Of a stretch of 6,870 nt of DNA, positions 1 to 5,839 are shown in pieces. The stretch is from positions 1 through 6,870 of the forward strand of contig VAZR01000189.1 in NCBI GenBank assembly GCA_005888515.1. The letters are read 5' to 3'. Position 1 is the first letter of the stretch. Every line of letters starts with the position of its first letter. The translations under genes and the position numbers were made by a program. The notes beneath the pieces were generated by a model. That model ran no database searches. It saw only the letters and a list, made by a program, of their open reading frames with translations, and was not told the origin of the DNA. Source of the stretch: Alphaproteobacteria bacterium (GTDB lineage: Bacteria; Pseudomonadota; Alphaproteobacteria; ATCC43930; CGMCC-115725).

Positions 1-277
1 CGACCTTGTCCTTGCGCGCCATCATCGTCGGGAGATCGAGACTGGCCTTGCTGATCTTGATCCCGTGCTCCGCCAGCCCGTTGCGCGCCTCGGCGTATTT
101 CTCGGAGGATTGCAGCAGCGCCTTCGACGGGATGCAGCCGATGTTGAGGCAGGTCCCGCCGGCGGTTTCGCGGCCGTCGATACAGGCGGTTCTCATGCCG
201 AGCTGGGCGGCGCGCATCCCCGCGACATAGCCGCCCGGCCCGGCGCCGATCACGACGACATCGTAGCGTTCTGCCAT
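1..277 (-). CDS. lpd: Dihydrolipoamide dehydrogenase (E3), N-terminal part, cut by the window edge
   Basis: FAD-dependent E3 of the 2-oxoglutarate dehydrogenase complex. It reoxidises the dihydrolipoyl arm of E2 and passes electrons to NAD+ in the cytoplasm. Only the first 92 residues are inside the window. They start MAERYDVVVIGAGPGGY, where GAGPGG (residues 11-16) is the FAD-binding GxGxxG loop. The redox-active disulfide motif GGTCLNIGCIPSK follows at about residues 40-52, with cysteines 43 and 48. The frame stays open to base 1. The ATG at 277-275 is chosen because it directly precedes the Rossmann beta strand. Only a weak purine stretch lies upstream, so initiation may depend on translation of the gene in front, whose stop is 18 bases away. 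It is the last visible gene of the suc operon, and its position after sucB suggests it is the E3 dedicated to this complex. Identification is secure; completeness cannot be judged. Confidence 0.96.
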   Translation of the reverse strand, partial: MAERYDVVVIGAGPGGYVAGMRAAQLGMRTACIDGRETAGGTCLNIGCIPSKALLQSSEKYAEARNGLAEHGIKISKASLDLPTMMARKDKV

Positions 278-295
278 TGTTTCGATCCGGCTGTA

Positions 296-592
296 TTACC
301 GGCGCGGCGCGGGCCCCTCCTGAGACCCCGGCTCAGGCTGACGGCGAGGTAAGGCCGCGCCGGTTATCTCGGCATAAAGCGCATCCGGCGCGAGATCGGC
401 CCCGTTCGGCCAGGCAACTGCGCCAAATTCATCCACCTTGACCTGGCGAAAGAAAGCCTCGTCCCGCAACGGCCGGAAGACTTCGCCGTACAGTTCGCCG
501 GAGAGGTCGATCGTGCCGGAAACGCCGTCGCGGAATTCGATCTTCAGCCGGTATTTCGGCAGAGCGCTCACGCGCACAATCTCATGCAGCAT
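296..592 (-). CDS. DUF2442 family small protein
   Basis: A 98-residue protein that I recognise as DUF2442 by its pattern. It has a beta-rich start (LPKYRLKIEFRDGVSGTIDL), then GEVFRPLRDEAFFRQVKVD, then the family signature VAWPNGADLAPDALY at about residues 58-72. The tail after residue 80 is rich in P, R, E and G and looks disordered. No signal peptide or membrane segment is visible. The biochemical function of the family is not established. Its ATG lies 3 bases after the TGA of the DUF4160 gene, and a GGAG sits inside the last codons of that gene, so the two are very probably translated together. DUF2442 and DUF4160 genes are often neighbours in bacteria, and a toxin-antitoxin-like role has been considered plausible; here that is inference only. 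The family call is fairly sure, the role is unknown. Confidence 0.85.
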   Translation of the reverse strand: MLHEIVRVSALPKYRLKIEFRDGVSGTIDLSGELYGEVFRPLRDEAFFRQVKVDEFGAVAWPNGADLAPDALYAEITGAALPRRQPEPGSQEGPAPRR

Positions 593-595
593 AAT

Positions 596-856
596 TCACT
601 CCAGTGGGTCGATATCGCTCAACGGCTTGCGCTGTTCGGCCGAGGTCCAGTTGGCCTGCAGCTCCTGGTAGTGCAGCTCGGCCCATTCGACCACCAGCGC
701 CAGAGCCCGCCGCGGCAGATATCCGGATATGACTTCCAGGTTGTCTATCGCGATCCGCGCTTCGTGATCTTGATAATACGCATGAAAATGCGGTGGCGGG
801 TGATCTCTGTAATACATGCGGACAGCGATGCCGAAAAAGAGGCTGATCGTCGGCAT
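596..856 (-). CDS. DUF4160 family small protein
   Basis: An 86-residue protein starting MPTISLFFGIAVRMYYRDH, which is the conserved DUF4160 opening. It continues with the histidine-rich motif HPPPHFHAYY (residues 19-28), then GYLPRRALALVVEWAELH and a C-terminal helix ending in PLE. The clustered histidines at 19, 23 and 25 could bind metal or serve catalysis, but no activity is established for the family. An upstream start at 913 would add 19 residues and overlap the end of sucB; I reject it because the conserved family start is the methionine at 856. That leaves a 17-base gap after the sucB stop. No strong ribosome binding site is seen, so translation probably relies on ribosomes leaving sucB. 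It is paired with the DUF2442 gene 3 bases downstream, and both sit between sucB and lpd as passengers in the operon. Confidence 0.86.
   Translation of the reverse strand: MPTISLFFGIAVRMYYRDHPPPHFHAYYQDHEARIAIDNLEVISGYLPRRALALVVEWAELHYQELQANWTSAEQRKPLSDIDPLE
599..602 (-). promoter_or_regulatory. Ribosome binding site of the DUF2442 gene
   Basis: On the minus strand GGAG lies 6 bases before the ATG at 592. It is embedded in the last codons of the DUF4160 gene (CTG GAG TGA). This fixes the DUF2442 start and suggests translational coupling of the pair. Confidence 0.7.
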
Positions 857-873
857 CGGACCGAGTGATGCCG

Positions 874-2190
874 TCAAATATCGAACAGGAGGCGCGAGGG
901 ATCCTCGACGCATTCCTTGATCCGCACGAGAAACGTCACGGCCTCGCGGCCGTCGATGATGCGGTGATCGTAGGTCAGCGCGACATACATCATCGGCCGG
1001 ATCTCGATCTTGTCGCCGACCGCGACCGGCCGGCGCTCGATCTTGTGCATGCCGAGGATCGCCGATTGCGGCGGGTTGAGGATCGGCGTCGACAACAATG
1101 AGCCGTAAACCCCGCCGTTCGAGATCGTGAAGGTGCCGCCCGACAGATCCTCGATCGTCAGCTTTCCATCGCGCGCCTTGCGGCCGAGCGCGGCGATCTC
1201 CTTCTCGACCTCGGCGAAGCTTCTGCGGTCTGCATCGCGCACGACCGGCACGACGAGGCCCTGCTCGGTGCCGACCGCGACGCCAATGTCGTAGTGATTC
1301 TTGTAGACGATGTCTTCGCCGTCGATCTCGGCATTGACCGCCGGCAATTCCTTCAGCGCGGCGATCGCCGCCTTGACAAAGATCGACATGAAGCCGAGGC
1401 GCACACCGTGCTTCTTCTCGAACGTCTCGCGCCAGCGCTCGCGCAGCGCGATCGCGCCCGACATGTCGATTTCGTTGAACGTCGTCAGCATCGCCGCATT
1501 CTGCTGCGCCTCCTTGAGGCGCTCGGCGATACGGCGGCGCAGCCGGGTCATCCGCACCCGGGTTTCGCGTTGCGCAGGTGGACGGTCGGCCGGCGGCTCA
1601 GCGACCGGAGGCGGTGGCTCGCGCCGCTCGCGCGGTGGCGGCGGTTCGGCCGACGGCTCCTTGACCGGAGAGGGCGTCGTCTGGCCCCGCGCCGCGATCA
1701 CATCTTGCTTGGTGATGCGTCCACCGCGCCCGGTCGGTGGAATCCGCGCCGCGTCGAGCCCGCTTTCTGCAACGAGCTTACGTACAGCCGGCCCCGCCCG
1801 TTCGAGCGCCTGTTCGGCGTTGGCAGCCCCCACCCGCGCGCTAAGCGCGCTTCCCTCCCCCGCTTGCGGGGGAGGGTTTTTCGGGCCGCGCTCGGGAGAA
1901 ACTCCCTCCCCCGCAAGCGGGGGAGGGCTGGGGTGGGGGCTAGAGGCCGCGGCTCCATCCATAATCGTACCGAGCACCGCGCCGACCGGAACATTGGTGC
2001 CTTCACCGGCGCGGATCTCGCCCAGTGTGCCCGCCGCCGGCGCCGGCACTTCCAGCGTCACCTTGTCGGTTTCCAGCTCGACGACCGGCTCGTCCCGTTC
2101 GATCGCGTCGCCAGGCTGCTTCAGCCATTTCGCGACCGTCGCCTCGGTCACCGATTCGCCGAGGGTGGGGACGGTGATTTCGATCGTCAT
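874..2190 (-). CDS. sucB: Dihydrolipoyllysine succinyltransferase, E2 of 2-oxoglutarate dehydrogenase, with an in-frame repeat insertion
   Basis: Core E2 of the 2-oxoglutarate dehydrogenase complex; it transfers the succinyl group from the lipoyl arm to CoA. It has 438 residues, somewhat longer than E. coli SucB (405). Domains in order: lipoyl domain, residues 1-77, with the lipoylated lysine 43 in ETDKV; a linker containing a 39-residue repeat-derived insertion (84-122); peripheral subunit-binding domain, about 133-168 (AVRKLVAESGLD, TGRGGRITKQDV); a second linker rich in proline, glutamate and arginine, about 172-207; catalytic domain, about 208-438, with the acyltransferase motif YDHRIIDGREAV carrying His409 and Asp413. 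All catalytic landmarks are present, so the protein should be functional despite the insertion. The ATG is 9 bases after the sucA stop, without a clear ribosome binding site, which suggests coupling to sucA. The C-terminus ends normally in LLFDI. Confidence 0.97.
   Translation of the reverse strand: MTIEITVPTLGESVTEATVAKWLKQPGDAIERDEPVVELETDKVTLEVPAPAAGTLGEIRAGEGTNVPVGAVLGTIMDGAAASSPHPSPPPLAGEGVSPERGPKNPPPQAGEGSALSARVGAANAEQALERAGPAVRKLVAESGLDAARIPPTGRGGRITKQDVIAARGQTTPSPVKEPSAEPPPPRERREPPPPVAEPPADRPPAQRETRVRMTRLRRRIAERLKEAQQNAAMLTTFNEIDMSGAIALRERWRETFEKKHGVRLGFMSIFVKAAIAALKELPAVNAEIDGEDIVYKNHYDIGVAVGTEQGLVVPVVRDADRRSFAEVEKEIAALGRKARDGKLTIEDLSGGTFTISNGGVYGSLLSTPILNPPQSAILGMHKIERRPVAVGDKIEIRPMMYVALTYDHRIIDGREAVTFLVRIKECVEDPSRLLFDI
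1825..1941. repeat. Composite palindromic (REP-like) element inserted in frame in sucB
   Basis: A 117-base element made of nested inverted repeats. The outer arms are 11-base perfect inverted repeats (AGCCCCCACCC at 1825-1835 and its complement at 1931-1941). Inside are two 24-base copies, 1853-1876 and 1904-1927, which are exact reverse complements of each other. Each copy is itself a hairpin with an 11-base-pair stem (CCCTCCCCCGC / GCGGGGGAGGG) and a 2-base centre, TT in one and AA in the other. A further mini-palindrome, GCGCGCT-A-AGCGCGC, lies at 1836-1850. The length is exactly 39 codons, so the sucB frame is kept. The encoded peptide contains PPPLAGEG and PPPQAGEG 17 residues apart. This resembles the short GC-rich palindromes scattered in many alphaproteobacterial genomes. 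No target-site duplication is evident. Family membership is my recognition, not a search result. Confidence 0.85.
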
Positions 2191-2199
2191 CGCGCTATT

Positions 2200-5049
2200 T
2201 CAGCCCGCCAGCGCGTTATTAACGAGCTGCGCCTGTTCCTGCTGATGGCGCTTGAACAGGCCGGTCGCGGGTGAGGCGGCCTCGGTGCGGCCGACAAAGC
2301 GCGGCCGCTTCGCGGCGATGTCGAGCCCGGCCAAGACCCGTTCGATGCGGCGGTCGACAAAGCTCCAGGCACCCATATTCTGCGGCTCCTCCTGGCACCA
2401 CACGATTTCCGCGCTCGGATAACGCCGCAGCACCTCGGCGAGTGTTTTGAACGGGAACGGGTAGAGCTGTTCGATCCGTACCAGCGCCACCGATCTGTCA
2501 CCCTTCTCGGCGCGCGTTTTCAGCAGATCAAAATAGACCTTGCCGCTCGTCAGCACGACGCGGCGCACCTCGGCATCCGGCACGATCGTCTCGGTCTCGC
2601 CGATCACGCGGTGAAACGTCGTCCCCGGCCCCATATCGGTCAGCGGTGACATGACCTCTCTGGCGCGCAGCAGCGATTTCGGTGTGACGATGACCAGCGG
2701 TTTCCGGAACCGGCGGCGGACCTGCCGCCGCAGCGCGTGGAAATAATTGGCCGCGGTCGTCAGATTGCACACCTGCATATTGTCTTCGCCGCACAGCTGC
2801 AGATAGCGCTCGAGCCGGGCCGAGGAGTGCTCCGGCCCCTGGCCCTCATAGCCGTGCGGCAGCAATAGCACGAGCCCGCTCATGCGCAGCCATTTGGCTT
2901 CGCCCGAGGACAGGAACTGGTCGATAATGACCTGCGCGCCATTGGCGAAATCGCCGAACTGCGCCTCCCAGATCACCAGCGTCATCGGGTCGGCGAGGCT
3001 GTAGCCGTATTCGAAGCCGACGACTGCGGCCTCGGATAGCGGGCTGTCGATGATCTCGAACGGCGCCTGACCCTGGCGGATGTGGTTGATCGGGACGTAG
3101 CGCTCCTCGGTCTGCTGATCAACCAGCACCGCATGGCGATGCGAGAAGGTGCCGCGCCCGCTGTCCTGACCGGACAGGCGGACATGGGTTCCCTCGGCGC
3201 ACAGCGTACCGATCGCCAGCGCCTCGGCGGTGGCCCAATCTATTGTTGGGCTGGCGATCCCCTCGCCGGACTCGATGGCGGCACGTTTGGCGTCGAGCTG
3301 GCGAGCGATCTTGCGGTTCAGATGAAAGCCTTCCGGCACCGTCACGAGGCCGCGCCCGACCTCTCGCAGCAGCTCGACCGGTGCCACCGTGTCGCCGCGG
3401 CGATCATCATCGGGCGCGGTTTCGAGCCCGGCCCAGGCGCCCTCCAGCCAGTCGGCCTTGTTCGGGCGATAGCTGTCGGCCGCAGCGAATTGCGCTTCGA
3501 GATCGGCGATGAAGCCGTTCGCCATCGCCTCGACCTCGGCCTCGCTCATCACGTCGGCGGCGACCAGCCGTTGCGCGTAAAGCTGGCGGGTCGTCGGATG
3601 GCGAGCGATCGTGCGATACATCAGGGGCTGCGTGAAGGCCGGCTCGTCGCTCTCGTTATGGCCGTGCCGGCGGTAACAGAACAGATCGATGACCACGTCC
3701 TTCTTGAAGCGCTGGCGATATTCGACCGCGGCGCGGGCCACCTCGACCACCGCTTCGGGATCGTCGCCGTTGACGTGGAAGATCGGCGCCTGCACGCCCT
3801 TCGCGACATCCGACGGGTAGGGGCTGGAGCGCGCGAAAGACGGGCTCGTCGTAAAGCCGATCTGCTTGTTGACGATGATGTGGATCGTGCCGCCGGTGCG
3901 GAAGCCACGCAGATCAGCCAATTCCAGCGACTCCGCGACGAGCCCCTGGCCGGCAAAAGCGGCGTCGCCATGCATCAGGATGCCGACCACCTGGTTGCGC
4001 TCGGCATCGCCGCGCTGATGCTGCTTGGCGCGGACCTTGCCGAGCACGACCGGATCAACCGCTTCGAGATGCGACGGGTTGGCGGCCAGCGACAGATGCA
4101 CGCTGCGGCCGCCGATTTCGCGGTCGCCCGAGGTGCCAAGATGGTATTTGACGTCGCCCGAGCCCTGGACATGCTCGGGGTTCGCGGCATTGCCCTGGAA
4201 TTCCGAGAAGATCGCGGCGAACGGCTTGCCCATGAAATTGGCCAAGACGTTGAGCCGGCCGCGATGCGGCATGCCGATGACAAATTCGCGGATGCCCAGC
4301 TCGGCGCCGCAGCGCAGGATCGATTCGAGCGCCGGCATCAGCGATTCCGCCCCTTCGATGCCGAACCGCTTGGTCCCGGTATAGCGGCGGTCGAGAAAGC
4401 GCTCGAAGGTCTCAGCCACGGTGAGGACCCGCAGGACCTCCTTCTTCGCCGCGTTGGTCAGCTGTGGTCGATCGTGGAGATGCTCGAATTTCTGCTGGAT
4501 CCACTGTCGCTCGGCGAGCACCTGGATGTGCATGTACTCGATGCCGATCCGGCCGCAATAGCATTGGCGCAGGATCGTGATGATCTCGCGCAGTGTCGCG
4601 CGCTCGCGGCCGAACAGATTGTTGATGAAAATCTCGCGGTCGAGATCCGCCTCGGTGAAGCCCCAAGTGCGGTAATCGAGCTCATTGTGCGGCCGCCGCT
4701 GTTCGAGCTTCAGCGGGTCGAGATCGGCTTCGAGATGGCCGCGCACCCGGTAGGAGCGGATCAGGTTCAGCGCCCGGATCGAATCGGCCGCTGCCTGCTG
4801 CACAGCCGCTCCGTTGACGGCCGGGACAGGCGCTGGCGCTTCGGGCGCCACGATCGGCGGCAGCGGCCGCGACCAGGGCGGGCCGGCGCGTTCGGCGCGG
4901 ATCGCCGCCGCATCATCGCCGAATCCGGCGAAAAACTGCCGCCAGCTCTCGTCGACCGCCGCCGGGTCTTCGAGATACCGGCTGTAAAGCTCGGCGATGA
5001 ATTCGGCGTTGGCGCCGGACAGAAAGGTCGTTCCGTTGATCCCGGTCAT
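2200..5049 (-). CDS. sucA: 2-oxoglutarate dehydrogenase E1 component
   Basis: Thiamine-diphosphate-dependent E1 that decarboxylates 2-oxoglutarate and succinylates the lipoyl arm of SucB. It has 949 residues, close to the usual length (E. coli 933). The N-terminal E2-binding segment is seen at residues 9-43 (FLSGANAEFIAELYSRYLED, then SWRQFFAGF), followed by an A/P-rich linker to about 85. The E1 dehydrogenase domain follows, with GMPHRGRLNVLANFMGKP (259-276), SLAANPSHLEAVDPVVLGK (320-338), the diphosphate-binding GDAAFAGQG (361-369) with NKQIGFTT (394-401), and CYRRHGHNESDEP (458-470). The pyrimidine-binding domain includes HVRLSGQDSGRGTFSHRHA (622-640) and VIWEAQFGDFANGAQ (692-706). The C-terminal domain includes WCQEEPQNMGAW (884-895). 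The frame is uninterrupted. A GAGG lies 7 bases before the ATG. It is the first core gene after the toxin-antitoxin remnant and is followed after 9 bases by sucB. Confidence 0.98.
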   Translation of the reverse strand: MTGINGTTFLSGANAEFIAELYSRYLEDPAAVDESWRQFFAGFGDDAAAIRAERAGPPWSRPLPPIVAPEAPAPVPAVNGAAVQQAAADSIRALNLIRSYRVRGHLEADLDPLKLEQRRPHNELDYRTWGFTEADLDREIFINNLFGRERATLREIITILRQCYCGRIGIEYMHIQVLAERQWIQQKFEHLHDRPQLTNAAKKEVLRVLTVAETFERFLDRRYTGTKRFGIEGAESLMPALESILRCGAELGIREFVIGMPHRGRLNVLANFMGKPFAAIFSEFQGNAANPEHVQGSGDVKYHLGTSGDREIGGRSVHLSLAANPSHLEAVDPVVLGKVRAKQHQRGDAERNQVVGILMHGDAAFAGQGLVAESLELADLRGFRTGGTIHIIVNKQIGFTTSPSFARSSPYPSDVAKGVQAPIFHVNGDDPEAVVEVARAAVEYRQRFKKDVVIDLFCYRRHGHNESDEPAFTQPLMYRTIARHPTTRQLYAQRLVAADVMSEAEVEAMANGFIADLEAQFAAADSYRPNKADWLEGAWAGLETAPDDDRRGDTVAPVELLREVGRGLVTVPEGFHLNRKIARQLDAKRAAIESGEGIASPTIDWATAEALAIGTLCAEGTHVRLSGQDSGRGTFSHRHAVLVDQQTEERYVPINHIRQGQAPFEIIDSPLSEAAVVGFEYGYSLADPMTLVIWEAQFGDFANGAQVIIDQFLSSGEAKWLRMSGLVLLLPHGYEGQGPEHSSARLERYLQLCGEDNMQVCNLTTAANYFHALRRQVRRRFRKPLVIVTPKSLLRAREVMSPLTDMGPGTTFHRVIGETETIVPDAEVRRVVLTSGKVYFDLLKTRAEKGDRSVALVRIEQLYPFPFKTLAEVLRRYPSAEIVWCQEEPQNMGAWSFVDRRIERVLAGLDIAAKRPRFVGRTEAASPATGLFKRHQQEQAQLVNNALAG

Positions 5050-5056
5050 CGAGAAG

Positions 5057-5060
5057 CCTC
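5057..5060 (-). promoter_or_regulatory. Ribosome binding site of sucA
   Basis: GAGG on the minus strand, 7 bases before the ATG at 5049. It supports this start, which also gives the standard E1 N-terminal E2-binding segment. Confidence 0.6.
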
Positions 5061-5130
5061 GGTGCTGCGCCGATTATTGTCCGCGGCGCGGCTTACGATC
5101 CGATAAACAAGCAATCCCGGTTTTATGTGG

Positions 5131-5150
5131 CGCTTTTCGGCCGAATTGCG
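5131..5150. promoter_or_regulatory. Imperfect 20-base palindrome, possible operator
   Basis: CGCTTTTCGGCCGAATTGCG is centred between 5140 and 5141. Eight of ten positions pair, with a perfect TTCGGCCGAA core. It lies 82 to 101 bases upstream of the sucA ATG. Its position in the only gap before sucA makes an operator role thinkable, but no known regulator motif is recognised and a chance palindrome is possible in DNA this rich in G and C. Confidence 0.3.
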
Positions 5151-5215
5151 ACGCGGAAGCCCTCAACCCAGCCCCGCGATTACCGATGAGTCCCGCACCC
5201 CGCCCAAAACCCGCA

Positions 5216-5630
5216 CTATCCCGATTGCCGTCTTCTATCCTCGATAAACGTAGCGGGCGTGACAATTGGAATACCTCGGAACTGGTTCAGCGCGAGTAGA
5301 TCGGCGTCACCGCTCACGATCATGTCCGCGCGGCCGTTGACCGCCAGCTCCAGAAACTTGTCGTCAGTTGGGTCACGACAGGCGGTAATCCGCTCCACAA
5401 TGGCGACCAGCTCGGCCGCAGACATGAGCTTCCGCAGCCAAACCCGCGTTTCCTCGGCGATCAACCGGTCGAAGTAAGGTCGAGCTGTGACGTCGAATAG
5501 CTGTCGTTCGGTCGCTACAGATTTGAGCAGAATTTCGCGTTCTTCGATCAGGTGAACGGCTGCGGCAGGTGTCGAATTTCGCTTGAGCGCGGCGCTGATA
5601 AAGACGTTGGTGTCGGAGTACCACTCTCAC
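5216..5630 (-). pseudogene. PIN-domain (VapC-like) toxin, frameshifted near its start
   Basis: PIN-family ribonuclease toxin of the type annotated as 'putative toxin-antitoxin system toxin component, PIN family' (TIGR00305-like). The body reads DTNVFISAALKRN, then LFDVTARPYFDRLIAEE, CRDPTDDKFLELAVNGRAD, IVSGDADLLALNQFRGIPI and VTPATFIED, ending at TAG 5218-5216. The body frame has no start: a TGA (5629-5627) lies 15 bases upstream of its first Asp codon with no usable start between. The neighbouring frame starts with GTG at 5630 and reads VRVVL, exactly the usual residues before DTNV. Dropping one base (about C5615) joins the two into a normal 137-residue protein with acidic residues 6, 86, 90, 108 and 110. 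A single-base insertion therefore seems to have disabled it. The GTG start overlaps the antitoxin stop as GTGA. Sequencing error is the main alternative. Confidence 0.82.
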
Positions 5631-5772
5631 CCGGCACGCGGCTCTACTTCGTGTTGCGCCTGCTTGATTAGCCGGTCGATATCATCATCGGTCAGCCCCG
5701 CCGCGACGACACGCAGGCGCGGGTGGAAACCTCGCTCACCGTGGTTTCGATCATTTCGCCTTGCTGGGCCAT
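5627..5772 (-). pseudogene. Probable antitoxin gene upstream of the PIN toxin, frameshifted
   Basis: The ATG at 5772 follows AAGGAG by 8 bases, the best ribosome binding site in the cassette. From it the frame reads MAQQGEMIETTVSE, then runs out of phase to a TGA at 5694-5692 after 26 codons. Another frame has coding-like codon use and reads GFHPRLRVVAAGLTDDDID, then RLIKQAQHEVEPRAG. It ends at TGA 5629-5627, overlapping the toxin GTG. That second frame has no ATG, GTG or TTG start of its own. Adding one base near 5731 would join both into a 48-residue protein ending in the kind of charged amphipathic helix common in antitoxins. The family is not recognised; antitoxin is inferred from size, order, strong ribosome binding site and the GTGA overlap. 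It may be a real loss or a sequencing error. Confidence 0.6.
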
Positions 5773-5780
5773 CGCTTCAA

Positions 5781-5786
5781 CTCCTT
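5781..5786 (-). promoter_or_regulatory. Strong ribosome binding site of the antitoxin-like gene
   Basis: AAGGAG on the minus strand with an 8-base spacer to the ATG at 5772. It fixes the start of the antitoxin-like gene, which is too short and too broken to be called from its reading frame alone. Confidence 0.7.
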
Positions 5787-5839
5787 GGCCGAATCTGGGC
5801 CTGGGCGGGCCGGTTTTCAAACGCCTTCCGGGAGGTTCC

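Larger units (their letters stand above)
5050..5215. other. Gap upstream of sucA, probable 5' leader
   Basis: This 166-base stretch lies between the PIN-toxin stop and the sucA ATG. It is visibly less GC-rich in places (for example GATTATTGT and CGATAAACAAG on the plus strand). It holds a GAGG ribosome binding site for sucA at 5057-5060 and an imperfect palindrome at 5131-5150. I looked for a sigma-70-type -35/-10 pair on the minus strand and found none convincing. No intrinsic terminator with a stem followed by a T run is visible either. It may carry a separate sucA promoter, or simply be leader within a longer transcript. Confidence 0.5.

Noticed and set aside
596..913. A longer DUF4160 start at 913
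   Set aside because: It would overlap the end of sucB by 40 bases and add 19 non-conserved residues; the family begins at the methionine of MPTIS.
1853..1881. GC-rich hairpin followed by TTTTT on the plus strand, which looks like an intrinsic terminator
   Set aside because: All genes run on the minus strand, and the hairpin lies inside the sucB coding sequence as one half of the palindromic element, so it does not end any visible plus-strand transcript.
1825..1941. Insertion sequence or CRISPR array as an explanation of the repeat
   Set aside because: There is no transposase, no clear target duplication and only two inverted copies without regular spacers; a small palindromic element fits better.
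1294..2274. Two long plus-strand open frames opposite sucB (326 and 311 codons)
   Set aside because: They are arginine-, alanine- or serine-rich shadows with no motif. The minus strand encodes a complete SucB.
3082..5106. A 674-codon open frame on the plus strand opposite sucA
   Set aside because: It is the mirror of the sucA frame in GC-rich DNA. It has no recognisable domain, and the opposite strand carries an unmistakable full-length E1.
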